Shown piece by piece: positions 36,601 to 48,753 of a DNA stretch of 64,000 nucleotides. The position numbers and the translations under genes are program-made. The stretch comes from Zhengitettix transpicula (lineage: Eukaryota; Arthropoda; Insecta; Orthoptera; Tetrigidae): positions 21,890,001 to 21,954,000 of the forward strand of contig CM073593.1 in assembly GCA_037074705.1 (NCBI GenBank). Reading direction: 5' to 3'. The number at the start of each line of letters is the position of its first letter. The first letter of the stretch is position 1. The notes below the pieces were generated by a model. That model did no database searches and was not told the DNA's origin. It worked only from the letters and a program-made list of their open reading frames with translations.

Positions 36601-36760
36601 CACTGGTGGTGTGGTGGTCAGCGTAACTGCCTTGCATCACAGAAGTTGTATGTGTGTTTACATACCGAGAAACTCCCACAGAAATAAGTTGCCCGGCAGT
36701 GAAATGCAACAAAGTACGAAGTCTCTAGTGGTCTAGCCGTTGATGCGAGTTATAAATCAA
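36601..36760 (+). repeat. Possible tRNA-derived SINE remnant
   Basis: 'GTGGTGGTCAGCGTAACTGC' followed by 'CTTGCATCACAGAAGTTGTA' resembles the box A-containing head of arthropod tRNA-derived SINEs; box B is not well kept. A second tRNA-like phrase 'TCTAGTGGTCTAGCCGTTGA' follows at 36723. Directly after it, 36752-36812, lies a minus-strand Penelope-type tail (CTTGAAGAGG...GAAGAAACGTAGTTG). Confidence 0.25.
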
Positions 36761-36882
36761 ATATTTTTAAACAACTACGTTTCTTCCGCAATCCGCGGTC
36801 CTCTTCAAGTGTGCACTACAAATCAAACAAAACAAAGATGTTCACATGAGACCAATGAGGTTATTTAAGTATACATATATAT

Positions 36883-37736
36883 TGTAGAGATTACCAATAT
36901 GTAATGAAATATTTTATTTAAATTGTTTCTTTAATTCTTGGCGACGTAGCATTGTAAAGAACAGCATTGTTTGGCGCGAGAATGCTTAATGGTTGCTACG
37001 AATTGTATGCGTATATAAAACGCTCAGAACTTTTAGCAAAGACAGTTAGTGTGTGTTTAGGAGCCAAAGTGAGAAACAGTCAGTCATGTGTGTTCTAGTA
37101 GCTGGAGCAGAGTGTTGTGGCGAATCGGCCTATGGAGGCCGAATTCAGCAAAGTATAAGCTGAATGTATCACTTTATTTATTAAAGGGATTTTCCACAGA
37201 AAAACCAAGTGTGCTGATACGTACGAAAGTTAAGTAGAAAGGCGATGAAAGTGTTGTAAAGTGAGACGGTAATAAAATTAGTGCTATGGCCTGTCAATAA
37301 AAATATTGTTCTATAAAAATTTAAAATAATCACGAGTGCACAAACAGATACCAGACAGCCGAAAACAAAAGCGTACGTAAAAAAATTGTTTTAACCTTTA
37401 TACAAATATAAATTTACCGTCACATTTCTATAGGTTTGTTACCATTACTGTATTTGTATGAACTTTTGTTATTGTACAGAAAATTCATTTTTTTCTGTTG
37501 TAACTTGGTGAAAATTGCAAATCACTGTCTTTATTAGAGGCCCTATAAGCGGTCCTGAAATTTAGATTCTCATGAAAGCTGAGGAATTAACTTAAAAACA
37601 TAAAATGTAAAGTACACGTTAATCAAATCTGTCAATTAAAAAATCTTTGTTATCTCTTTAAAAAAAATTGTTTAATTTCATCGTTAAATCCCGTAAATTT
37701 TCCTTTCTTTCTTTCCTTTTAATATCTTACTTAATA
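36883..37736 (+). mobile_element. LTR, family B, 3' end eroded at a microsatellite
   Basis: TGTAGAGATT at 36883 preceded by ATAT (36879-36882). It contains a TATA box (TATATAAAA, 37012), a likely start region CAGTTAG at about 37044, AATAAA signals at 37271 and 37298, and a 'GAGGCCCTATAAGCGGTCCT' block (about 37537-37556). That block matches 'GGAGGCCCGTAAGCGATCCC' of the minus-strand LTR at 59127-59947, so the two are one family. The expected ATTACA|ATAT end is not intact and falls at the (CTAT)n/(AT)n run starting at 37737. Confidence 0.55.
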
Positions 37737-37755
37737 CTATCTATCTATCTATCTA

Positions 37756-37806
<51 letters not shown>
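37737..37806. repeat. (CTAT)n-(AT)n microsatellite
   Basis: Six CTAT units then about 46 bp of alternating AT. Confidence 0.97.
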
Positions 37807-37809
<3 letters not shown>

Positions 37810-40051
37810 AATATACAAAAAAGTGTCTTATAATTTATTTCGTTTATTAATAAACTTAAAATAACTTTTATTTACTTTGATGGTCAACTTAAAACAATAC
37901 TGAAATTTGAAATATTAAATAAATTTAAATTTAAATTTTACTTTACACTTTTCATTAAAATAATGAATTTTTCAATTTATCAAATTTTATAGTAATACTT
38001 AACATTTATTGACAGGTTTAGAAATTATAAAACTTAAATTTAACTAAAATAAAATATAAAGACAACAGAAAATGTTTTTTTCAAAAGTTTAAATAGAATT
38101 TTGCCACGACTATTTATTTAAATGAGACTCTTATTTTTATCTTAGGGCGTTTTATGGGTCCTCGGAATAGTATAGAATTAAATTGAAATATAAAATTTGC
38201 AAGAAAAGCTTTTGAAAATAGGTCATTTAATTGCAAAAACTCTTTTACAGCACATACAATAACATCCTTTAAGGGCACCAAAATTTTGCCCTAGATATTG
38301 TAGACCTAATCATTTAACTCTTTAGGTTTAAATTAGTTAGTTTTTATGTAACAGTCGGTACTGATGTCCAAAATATTTTAGAGGAAACGTTTTGCTTTTA
38401 ATTTCAGTAAAATTGTGTCACTGCCAAGGTATGGGGGAGGGGGGGGGGGAAGATTTCGAGTATGGCACTAAATCCGTGAAATCGCAGCATCAAGTTCTGA
38501 TATTCTCATACGTAGAGTTGAAAAACGTTGTAATATGTAAACGGATTTGATGCAAACTGTTGAACGTATTCCGTTATTTTTAATTCCGTAGATATGAAAG
38601 TTCACTGGCAAAATTAAAATTTGTAAGCTTAGTAAATGAACGCACTTAGCTAGTTTTTTATCATAAGTATTCGCAATTTCTAGTAAAGATTACGTGATAT
38701 CTAAAACATGAAAATTAGAATGTAATATCCGCTGGTAATGGATGGGGAATACGGTACATGTGAGAGAAGCCTCGTATCTTGTTACAAGGCATGGCTTCAC
38801 TCCCGTCCCGCGTATGAATATTGCATTGCAGAGGCCTTTGTATCTCCCGGAACTAGGTCGCTAAGCCCCTTCTTTATGGCTGGTGTCGGTGCTGCCTCAG
38901 AGAACTAATTTCAGATTATTGTATTTCCAACAACGAAAGAAAAAAATTCAGTTTGCATGAAACAAGACACGGATAATGAACTGAATGTTTAAACAGTTCA
39001 GGAAAAACTTATATTTCCTCACGTTTTATATCGAAATGAATTTTGACGAACTCAAACACATATATACAAATAGACAGAAATAGAATTGCCGTCACAAAAA
39101 CTCATAGACCCTGACTGAATACAACCTGCATTACTCATGTCGCTTAAAAATAAGTGATAAATTAAATACCACACAACGCATCTGCAATCTTTGAAGCTTT
39201 CCTCAGATGATTAAAAAATCTCTAGTGCCGTACGAACGACATACATATTTATTTAGCAGAATTGTTTTATTATTTTCCTATTTATCTAATAATTATACTT
39301 TGAATACAGACTCTTTATATTTTAATTAGTCATTTTAACTCGTTTACTTCTTCGACTGTGTTTCGCTGTGGTAATTAAAGGCATTAAAGTCATCTAATAA
39401 GTATTTTTCAAGAGTTTCCAAATAAGAAACTTCTATATTTCCGATTTTAAACACACGCATAATAAATACTCAAATGTGCTTAGTTTCGCTTCCAAATTAA
39501 TACAGCATACAACGAAGCATAATTTGAGAGAATACATGTGGAGTGCTATCTACTGTTACCGTTCCTGCATTACTATCTGGACTATTTTACGATACAATGT
39601 CGTAAAGTAAAATAATTGAAATAAATAAGTGTTCCGGTGGGAAGTGCTTGATATTAGAGTCAGCTGTATCGTTGAATCGTAGTGCAACCAGACTCGTCAC
39701 TCAAAGGTTTTCCGTAGGTTAATTTCCTTTTTAATGAATGTAATTATTATTTTTTATTTAATAAAATGGCGAGATAATATTTAAAAAGAGAAATGAGTCA
39801 ATTATCTATCTAACTATGTATAATTCTATATAGGGTGTATCCGACTACCGGTATCAGAATTTATCCTCAAAAAATATATGTTGATGTTTGTTCGCTAAAA
39901 TAATTAGAACCGTTTGATGCTATTTTAATGTCCCAGAACAAAGCGTTGAACTTTGAAACTTTAAATTGGAAAATAGGTCATGTAAGATACCATTTGACAG
40001 CGCTTAAAATAATAAACAACTTTTACCGAAAAATAAATATTCACATTATTT

Positions 40052-40100
<49 letters not shown>

Positions 40101-42091
40101 GAATATGTAAGACGTTATGTACCATACGGTACCGATTCTCTTAAAGTGAAGTAAATAAAGGATAAAACTAGAATTATGTATAAAAGTAACAAATAGCGTT
40201 GGAGAAATTTATAGCTCGATAAATTAAAATGTTTAATATAAAACTGAAAAAACTGTTTCATTTTAAATTAAATACATACTGTGACAATAACTGGTGAAGT
40301 AAACAGATTCGTGATAAAATAAAACTAGCCGTCTGTCGAGGGACATATATGGCCTTTCTATAAAAAAAATATTGGCATATTCTGGTGCATATTAATTTCC
40401 GTCATCGACTAATCGTCAAAAAAGAACAACACATAATGGAATCGATTAGACTCGACTCGAAAATTTTCTGCTGTTGACAGAAGCAATGTTATTTGATAAA
40501 ACGCTAATGCAATGTATACACGACTTCCTGATGCCAGTTAAACAGCGATTTGGATTTTATTGTATCCCCATTAGTGAAATGTCACGACCAACGTGTGAGT
40601 TGAATAACCATCTTTTCATTCACTCGTGTCAAATCCAAATAACGTGATAATCTAAATATTTTTATTTGTTCTCTGATATGCATACAAATGATTGAATAAT
40701 CGCAAGCTGACACTAAAATTTCAATCCAGCCTATCAGGTCATGACATTATTATTTTACCATTAGTTTTCCTGTTAAGTGAATATAGGGGTTTGTATTATT
40801 ATCATCTGTTATTTTGCATATTTTAGGTAAACAAAATTTTATTCGGAAAAATATAAACACTATGCATCTCAATAAAAAATTGATTAATAGAATGTAATGT
40901 TTTTAAGTTAATTTTTTGACATTTAAAATATGTACCCCAGCATAAAATTGTAAAATAAATTGATTGTATATTTATTGACAATTTATAATAGCTCCTCTTT
41001 TAATTACGGTCGAGATATTCTCAGTAAGCAAGCAACTTTTAAATCTCTGATCTTCCTTCTCGAGAACTAGGCATCAACTCCGTCTTCTCATCACCATACT
41101 AACTTCTCTCCACAAAAAACGACTCCACATAATTATCCTCCCCCCTACGCTTCAGCTGTCTACACCCCCAAAATAATCTCTTCACTAAAACTGTTCTTCT
41201 CTGGATCTCTGCATTTTTAAAACTTACCCAGTTTGACGCCACGCTACAAGTTATTTCTTGACCGTCTATCCTCCTTTAATCATAATTTACCTTATCCAAA
41301 AATATCCGATCAATCATTATCAACAAAATAATTACTTACAGGGCTCCTACTAACCTTATCTCCTTTTTCTCTCCGCTGAACAAGTCTGAAACTGTCGGCG
41401 CCGATCTGTCTGCCTGGGACTTCCATTTGTCGAGCGCTCTGTCACAAAGTAAACTACCTCATGCTGTATAAATTTCAGTTTGAACGAATACAATTATTTT
41501 AATAGATAAAAATTATAAAATGTACATTATACATAAATAAAATGATATAGTTTATCAAATCAATAAATAATTGGTTACCAAAAATAACCATATTTTCTTT
41601 TAACTTAAGGGTGACATTTTAAATATTTGAATAAATGTTGACTTTGCCCATTCATTATAAATCTCATATCATCATGCGAACGCTTATGAATTGCATCACG
41701 TAATATGTTTGTTTCCACTGGACTGCACCACAAAATAATAGGATTAACTCCAGGGAGTATTCGTTATCTCCTGTAGGCAGTGCTGTTACAGTAAACCTCG
41801 TGCTAATTATGCCGAAATGCTAGTTATATTACAATATGCCTTCCTAGCACACACATGATTGGCTGTGGAATGATGTTCTTAGGTTAACGTGGTCATGTAC
41901 GTGATTATCCAAAATTCACAAGCAAGTTAACGATCGGGAGACAATTAGTAAATAATAAATGCTACGTCTCGCAATGAACATTAGAAAAGAAATAAGGTAT
42001 GTATTTGTTATGCAATACAATTAATAGTAATATGGAATTATGTTCAAGATCCAATAATATAATTTATTTTATTTATTTTTGCATTATTTAT
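37807..42091. other. Long stretch without recognised genes
   Basis: Includes a poly-G run (38434-38450), a more GC-balanced patch at 38740-38900 without a recognisable frame, and a minus-strand Penelope-type tail at 39148-39212 (CATCTGAGGAAAGC...GCGTTGTGTGG). It also has an (AT)n run at 40054-40096 and a pyrimidine-rich segment at 41040-41420. The sequence right of the microsatellite starts TGTAATATAC, like an LTR start, but no matching end was found. Confidence 0.3.
40054..40096. repeat. (AT)n microsatellite
   Basis: About 43 bp of uninterrupted alternating AT; the short open frame over it is an artefact of the repeat. Confidence 0.97.
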
Positions 42092-42414
42092 ATGACCCCA
42101 CCGCCCCCCCAACACACACACACCCTAAATGTTCTACCCTCTTATGCCGAAAGGAGTTCAAATTATACACAAAAAACATCTGGAAAAACACTATGAATCT
42201 CATTGAACCCGAAAAACGTTTTTTTGAAGAAAATATCAGCCGTTTGAACACGTTCCATAATTTCCATCCCCGCCTCTGGTGGTTGTAGATGTGTCTTTCC
42301 TCGCAGGGTTTGTTTTACCGGTTCGAAAGCTACACGTGAACGAAAATTGGTCATATTTTCTCCACGTATGCGGAACATACACACAAACACACGTAGTCTG
42401 TTTTATTTATTAGA
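42092..42414 (-). mobile_element. Non-autonomous Helitron, 3' end truncated
   Basis: The 5' end is intact: complement of TTATTTATTAGA at 42403-42414 followed by T, with 'GCGGAACATACACACAAACA' next to it. The interior has 'TCTCATTGAACCCGAAAAAC', 'CCATCCCCGCCTCTGG', 'TGTCTTTCCTCGCAGGGTT'. The CTAG/hairpin end is missing: the left side stops in 'CCACCGCCCCCCC'. Confidence 0.6.
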
Positions 42415-44061
42415 TTATTAACAGTGCTAATATCGGTTTGAAATTATATTAATTCCCAACAGTTTCGCTAACCCACTCCATAATTTTGATAAATCGAGAT
42501 TCTAGTAAATAAACTTTAACATATTAAAAGAATATAACAATACATTAATAAGTAGAAAGTTTAATAATAACATTTAATAATATCAAATATCATCAAGAAT
42601 AGATTAAATAACTTAATAATAATATATAAGTTAATTCTTAAACGCTAACTTGGAAAATATATAATAATTCAACACTCCAAGTTATAAAAGAACATTTCCG
42701 CAAAAGTATTTCTTTTGATGTACCGACAACACTTGGAACACAAATATTTGCAAGCGTTTGCAAATATGCTTGTCTCCAGCCAAGTATGCACGTCTGGTTG
42801 AAACGCACCTTCATAATGTTGTTTCCACTGAAAAAATTAATGTATAGCACAAATGTTACTTCCTAAATAATAAACATAAAATCTTCAAATAATGATGATA
42901 AAATATGTTGATAAAAATAGAACATTAGTATTAACATTATTTCCGCTCTTAGAATTCCATCGCCGATACCAGAGTTAAATTTTCGAGTTATAAAGTCGCT
43001 AATAGCTATTTTGGTGCATTATTTTTTAAAATAAATTTAACATTTTTCGAGTATTTATGATTCAAAATTCTAAGACATGGGCAAGTATCATGCAAGTTAT
43101 ATACCATGTAATGCGAACAACTGTTTTACATCGTATTGAATCGTAGTCGAATAAAACAACTAGATCAAATGCGTTTTGCATGTTGCGTTCGAGAAGGGGC
43201 GCTTAATTTTTTGCGACGACGAGTGTACCTTGAGAAAGTAGAAATGCAAATATGAAAATTCACTGAAGCGTCACCGCTTACTTTATTTAGATAAGCAACT
43301 TGTTTACCGCTTCGCTTATACATAGATTGGTTTATAAAACGATATCAGTTTATATTCCTCAATTCACGTATCTGGCGATACTTGAGAAGCAGTGTATCAC
43401 AATTTTTATTTCAGCCGATTATTTATTTTCCTCTCATCTTCTGCTATTAATCTTAGACTCAGATAAAATTGAAAGAAACGGCAATATTGACGCCCGAAGG
43501 TAAGCTTGACTTCCAATAATATGTTAATGTAGTTTGCTCATTCGGCAGAACAGCCGGAGGGATTCCTGGCGTGCTGAATAAAGGAGGCGGCAATAAAAGA
43601 TTGTTCGCTGGGTCTTTGAGGAACAGTTTCAGCATTACTTTATGGACAAAGAAAGTTCAAGGCCATGGTGAAAGTCAGTTTTTATTAAGCCCTAGCGGTG
43701 GCTTCAGTGAAGAGTAGAATATATGAAGAGCAATCCCCACCTTTAAAAGTTCATAAACTATAAAACATTAGATATTTTCGTTCTAAAGAATTAATTTCTG
43801 TCAGTTTTCATTATAGAATGTCTTATAATCTCAGTGTTAGCTATTAAATATCTATTCTTCTTGAATTACTATATTTTGATTGGAAATATATCTGATGTGT
43901 TCAGATATATTTGCAATCAAAATAGAGTAAAATGAAAAGTAATGCAAACCGCATACTATAATAATTATCATTTTTTGCACTAAAGTAGTCATATATTACT
44001 AAAGTAAGACATATCCAAAAAAATATCTACAGTGAAAGTGCCGAATTATTTTATTATTTTT
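42415..44061. other. Stretch without recognised genes; one strong hairpin
   Basis: 'TTTTGCATGTTGCGTTCGAGA' near 43176 has a diverged partner at 57169 ('TTTTGCGTGTTGCATTCAGAA'), a short dispersed repeat of unknown class. The hairpin at 43872-43924 is listed separately. Nothing else is visible. Confidence 0.3.
43872..43924. repeat. 24-bp near-perfect hairpin with 5-nt loop
   Basis: TATTTTGATTGGAAATATAT... at 43872-43895 pairs with 43901-43924 with a single mismatch; the loop is TGTGT. Pairing continues for about five more bases after one further mismatch. No homologue elsewhere in the window. It could be a foldback remnant or, less likely, a small-RNA precursor. Confidence 0.85.
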
Positions 44062-44099
44062 TCTCTCCCCCCCCCCTCTCTCTCTCTATATATATATAT
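44062..44099. repeat. C-run, (CT)n and (AT)n microsatellite
   Basis: Short compound low-complexity tract directly left of the LTR at 44100; its last four bases form one copy of the ATAT target duplication. Confidence 0.95.
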
Positions 44100-45178
44100 T
44101 GTAATAAACAAAAGGTTAACGATTAATTTGCCCCACTTTGTTGAAGCCATAAATGTAATAAACACCTTAATGGAGGTTAATTAATGAACCAATTAACGAA
44201 AATTAATTTATATTTAAAAATTTATTGTTGATAAATTTACATTGTATAATATCTATTTTGCACGCCGAATTTCATCCAGTTAACAACAAATACTTTAATT
44301 TTTCATTTATTAATTCGTGGCATTTATGAAAATACAATTCTTATATCATTGCAATGAAATACGTCGGATCTCTATATCTCAGGGTCACTACTGGGTTTGA
44401 TAATTACAACAAAAGCAATGTATAAACTGACAATTAACAATTCAAATATAAAAAGTTAACCTAAAACAATATGAAGATAAGTGAAAAGAAAACTGAATGA
44501 AACGAAAACTGAAAGAAATCTCACTATACTTTTTTTACTTTCGTTTTACTTTCGTTTACAAATTTGTATAAAAGTTTTGTTACTCACGGAATGTCTGTCT
44601 GGTACCAGATCTCTCTCTTGTATCTTGAAAACTAAAAAGCCATTTTTACACTGACTCTACACTTAATTGTAATTTTTAATACACACGATTTAAATACTCG
44701 TCCTCTGTTATCTGGAACCTCGGATGAGCCGCCCCCTTTGGTCAGGTAGTGGATGCCGGTCTCCTCTATGCGAAAATTGTTCAATCAGCGTGCAGCATTT
44801 GCTTCATCGTGTGCAAATTATTATGTAAATCTCTCCGTAAAAATATTTGCTTGCTTTCATGTAAAAATACAGGATCTCGCCATTCGTTCTTTATATCTGC
44901 AGACTTTACTGTTTGTTGCTCTAGGTGAACTGTACTGTATTATATCTACCCGTCGGCTTTTAACTTTTTCATATCTCTTACGCAGATTTTAGACGCCTTC
45001 ACCTTTCATCGCCGATTCCAGACTGCCGTTCTCCAAGCGCATACTCAGTTCTCTAAGCGCGCGGTCTCCATTGTTACACAAAGGAAAAAAACCGCCTTCA
45101 TTGTTGCCTTTACGCATTCGTACCGCTAACAATTTAATTATATTAAAACAATTAATGGCCTGTTTATTTGGTATTACA
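44100..45178 (-). mobile_element. Solo LTR, family A, with ATAT target duplication
   Basis: TGTAATAAACAAAAGG at 44100 to GGTATTACA at 45178, flanked by ATAT at 44096-44099 and 45179-45182. It is homologous along its length to 48754-49745: 'TGCACGCCGAATTTC', 'TTAATTCGTGGC', 'TATCTCAGGGTCACTACTGG', 'CTTGTATCTTGAAAAC', 'TGCCTTTACGCATTCGT'. A minus-strand GTGAGTA donor-like site is at 44587-44581. No internal region. Confidence 0.88.
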
Positions 45179-45896
45179 ATATATTACAATATATATATAT
45201 TGTATACCTATAGCACAGAGTAGACATGAAAATAGAATTGAGTTATTAGTTCTTGAAATGTCGGCCATATTGAAATTTTCATAAGTCAGAAAATACGTTA
45301 TACAAAAAAATGTGAATACTTCAAGTTCTGTAAATTGAGACAGTGGTTCTTTCTGTGACGTTAATTTTAAGAAAAAATCACATAATTTTATATAAAGTAT
45401 TTTACAATTATTTTGTTAAGAACAGAGTTGTATTGGCTTTGAGGCATTACTTCATACCTACTCTCGAGATTACGAAATAGAAGAGAAACAATATTATGTA
45501 TTTTACTTACAATTTGAGATATTCCATGAATATTTTTTTAGAATTAATTGTTTTCAATGTCTGTTATAAAATAATCGGAGTCAATTCAGATAAGAAACAT
45601 AAAGGTTATCATGAATTTATGTACTTAACACAATATCATTTAAATAATTATTTTTTTATATTCCGTCCGTGTTTAATTACATAGCATAAAATGCAGTTTA
45701 TGAGAATTTATTGAATAAATTAGGTTAAAAAATGTATTTTCCTTACTTATTTGTACCTTCCTCAAGCTGTGACATCACTGAAAAGTTATGTAGTAAATTT
45801 AGTGAAATTTGAAATTATAAACGTAGACCGTGTCTGGCAATGAAGCAAATTCTTTCGGGTTTCATGGTTACAATATTCTCTAATAATCTCTTTGGA

Positions 45897-46272
45897 CTAG
45901 CTTGGTGACCGGCGCGGTCCGAGTTGTCATAATTCAAATCAGCGAAATCCATACCCCAGGATATGACTCCAAACTCAGTTGTTTTCGCCTTATTTTTATG
46001 AAGCGTCCCTTCCCTTCCTTCTCCGCTCCTAAAGAGGCTCCCTTCCCATGCCGGAAGGGGTTGAAATTATACATATGGAGAAACATTATAAATCCGACTG
46101 ACCCCAAAAAATATTTATCCGACGCAACTATCTCCCGTTTTAGCATGTTTGAAAATTTCCACCCTTGACCCTGGGGTTTGTAGACGTGTCTTTCCTGTTC
46201 TCTAAGGTCAAATTTTCTCCATTTATATGGATTTGTATACAAACCAGCAAACACTCCATTTTATTTATTAGA
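45897..46272 (-). mobile_element. Non-autonomous Helitron, complete
   Basis: CTAG (45897-45900, preceded by A) and GA at 46271-46272 followed by T give both termini in minus orientation: 5'-TC...CTAG-3' at an A|T target. The hairpin region is CTTGGTGACCGGCGCGGTCC. Interior blocks are shared with the other copies: 'ATAATTCAAATCAGCGAAAT', 'TTTATCCGACGCAACTATC', 'AGCATGTTTGAAAATTTCC'. About 376 bp, no coding capacity. Confidence 0.65.
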
Positions 46273-47040
46273 TTCTTAACTCGTTGGTAATTATATATTT
46301 TTAAAATATGGAATTGAATATATATTTTTTAAATGATTTAGAATGTTGTACGAGACTTAGTACCTTAATATAATATTTACTCGGCGTGTTATCTTCATTT
46401 ATGTTTCCAAATGAAAATGTAATAACCAGAATTGCCAACAGTTGAAAGCGTGTAAATTACCTTCCGGAGACACCGCTGTCGAATTCTGGGATGGAATTGC
46501 AACACGACGAAACGAACGGAAAGAATCTAAGCCAGCAAGATCTTCTTGCAGCTCAAGCAAGAAATTGGACCCGCTGACAGCAGCGCTTCCTGAGACAGGT
46601 GTAGAATTTACGGCTTTCAACGAGCAGTAACGAACACTCCCGCCGTTAATGACTGTGGAGGCCCTAGAATTCTTATTTGCAAAGATTTTTATGCTTTTCC
46701 TTTAGCAGTTTCCTGTTACCAATTATTTACTATTCAAATATTCATGCAAAAATTATTACACAATTTTCAATTACCTGACGTTCTTAAAGTTTAAAATCAA
46801 TCTTAATGTCCATATAAGTAAGAAAAATAAAATTTAATGAATAATAGCAATTTATTATCACTTAAAATTTTATTATGTAAACTTCGTACATTTTTTGTGC
46901 AGTTTGCTGACATAAAATTTCAAATCTATTTTGAATTGACTAATCTTGTACTTCGCATAACGTGCTCAAAGTAGTTTCTCGTATTTAATTTAAGAAAAGG
47001 GTTTTTTTTAATTTCTAAGTAAAAAAAACTCTCGCAGGAA
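46273..47040. other. Stretch with one GC-richer open patch
   Basis: At 46442-46630 both strands are open (62 codons plus, 73 codons minus at 46399-46620) in a GC-richer patch, with a minus-strand CGGAAG|GTAATT donor-like site near 46459. I do not recognise either peptide. It may be a fragment of an unclassified repeat. The rest is AT-rich. Confidence 0.25.
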
Positions 47041-47545
47041 GAACCTTGTAGGAGAGACAGGAACGGGCTACCTTTGGGAATGCCTTTTCCTATCTCCGTT
47101 CTTGAACTAAGGTTCCCACAAGCCGAGGCACCTCGGCCTGTTTTGAGAGGTGTATGTTCCGGGGTCACAGACCTTGGGCATACGGTAGGAGTTGTCCGCT
47201 ATTCCCATTGGAATAGTCGGCCAGCTGCCTCCTAAACTGGTCGAGGCACGGAGAAGGGAATGCTGCGTCCCCACAGCAAACTCCTCTCCCGCTGTCGGAA
47301 GGGCGTGGGGCAAGTACCCAATGCCCGACCTACGTGATGCAGGTTTTTCTAGGGTTTTCCCTGCATTACTTATAGGCGAATGCCGGGTAGGATCCTTAAA
47401 CTATAGCCCGGGAGCCGTAGTTAACCCTTGGCTACCTTCCTCTACCCTTCCGCATCCACCCTTTCAAATCACTTCCTATGCTATTAAAGGGGAGTTGCCA
47501 CTATTTGTATTACCCTCATGTAGCCTGTTACCCTAAAAAAAATAA
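47041..47545 (+). repeat. Unclassified interspersed repeat (family R), longest copy
   Basis: This copy defines the family. It has a 5' part with the hairpin GCCGAGGCACCTCGGC (about 47120), then 'GGCATACGGTAGGAGTTGTC', 'ATAGTCGGCCAGCTGCCTCC', 'GGTCGAGGCACGGAGAAGG', 'GTCGGAAGGGCGTGGGGCAA', 'GCCGGGTAGGATCCTTAAAC', 'CCTTGGCTACCTTCCTCTAC', 'GGGGAGTTGCCACTATTTG' and an A-rich end. One strand, an A-rich 3' end and variable 5' truncation point to retroposition by a LINE. I find neither a clear pol III A/B box nor a recognisable LINE protein. The long open frames across it are a property of the repeat. Confidence 0.75.
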
Positions 47546-48117
47546 CTCGACTGAATAATGGTACTGGAACAAGTGGGCAAAATTTAGAAAAAAATTAGTA
47601 GAAAAAGATGTTCTTCAACGCAAAACAACTATTCTAACCTATTCAAATTTCACCAAGCAATAATTAACGAGCGTAGAGGTTCGAACAACGTTTCGGAATT
47701 AAATCGACTTGATTCATGTACTGATGCGTTCTATGCGTTAGATGTAATATTCACTTTTATTAGTCCTCCGTCGAAGAAATGGGATACGTCATAATGTAAG
47801 ATTACGTGAAAATAATAAATTATTACAATTACAAAGTTTGAAAAGCAAATATTGTACTTTACAAAAAAATATATAATTTAAAACTACGTTAAATAGTTAA
47901 TATAACAGTAATTAGTAATTAAATAAATGATAAGTATATTAATTCATCTTCAATTTTCGTTCGACGGAGTCTCCAGCAGAAAATCTTACATCGATTCCAG
48001 TCGAACATGAAAAAGAAAATGCGGAAATGATCTCGTACGAATAAGTGGTTTGACGGCTAATCCTTGTACAATTTTCTCATTTTCAAAATCTCGCTGATTG
48101 TTCTCCAGTATTATAAA

Positions 48118-48712
48118 CTAGCTGGGTGTCGGTGTTTCCCGGGTATTTATTTGTAAGCCCGGAATTTTTTTTAGTTCTATTACAAATACCTATGCAGATG
48201 AAGTGCAAACTTCATGTCTTTAGAGAACCAATCCCGATACCATATATATGAAAAATATTTATCCGACGCAAATTTCGGTCGGTTTTAGCATGTTTGAATA
48301 TTTCCACCCCCGCGCCTGGAGCTTAACCATTAAATTCAGCGACACCCATAACCCCGGATTCGACTCCAATATTGCTTGTTTTCGCGTTATTTTTATGTAA
48401 CCCCCGTCCACTCTCACCTCTCCCATACCGAAATGGGTTGAAATTATACACTTAAGCAACATAAGTGAAACCGCTATCTATCTCATTGACAACGAAAAAT
48501 ATTTATTTCATGCCAATCCCGGCCGACTTTGCATGTTTGAGTATTGCCACCCCCGTACCTGGAGGGCTGTAGTCGGGTCTTACCCTCGCAGTGTTTCTTT
48601 CCGGTTAGAAAATTAACATGTGTACAAAATTTGGCCAAATTTCCTCGAGGGATGTAGATTTGTATGCGGAACATACATGTACACAAGCAAACAGTATATT
48701 TTATTTATTGGA
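48118..48712 (-). mobile_element. Non-autonomous Helitron with internal partial duplication
   Basis: CTAG at 48118-48121 (preceded by A) and GA at 48711-48712 (followed by T) mark the ends. The hairpin region is CTGGGTGTCGGTGTTTCCCG. A block beginning AAAATATTTATCCGACG (48243-48319) and ending at 'CCACCCCCGCGCCTGG' recurs at 48494-48562, so the element carries two copies of its central part and is longer (595 bp) than the others. Confidence 0.65.
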
Positions 48713-48753
48713 TGTGAATTTTTAATTAACAGACACCAGTATACGAAATATAT

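Noticed and set aside
37807..38870. Another LTR starting TGTAATATAC after ATAT
   Set aside because: No CA|ATAT end or family A/B blocks could be found within about 1.2 kb; the start may be chance next to an AT microsatellite.
39928..40110. 60-codon frame ending in an Ile-Tyr repeat
   Set aside because: Produced by translation of the (AT)n microsatellite.
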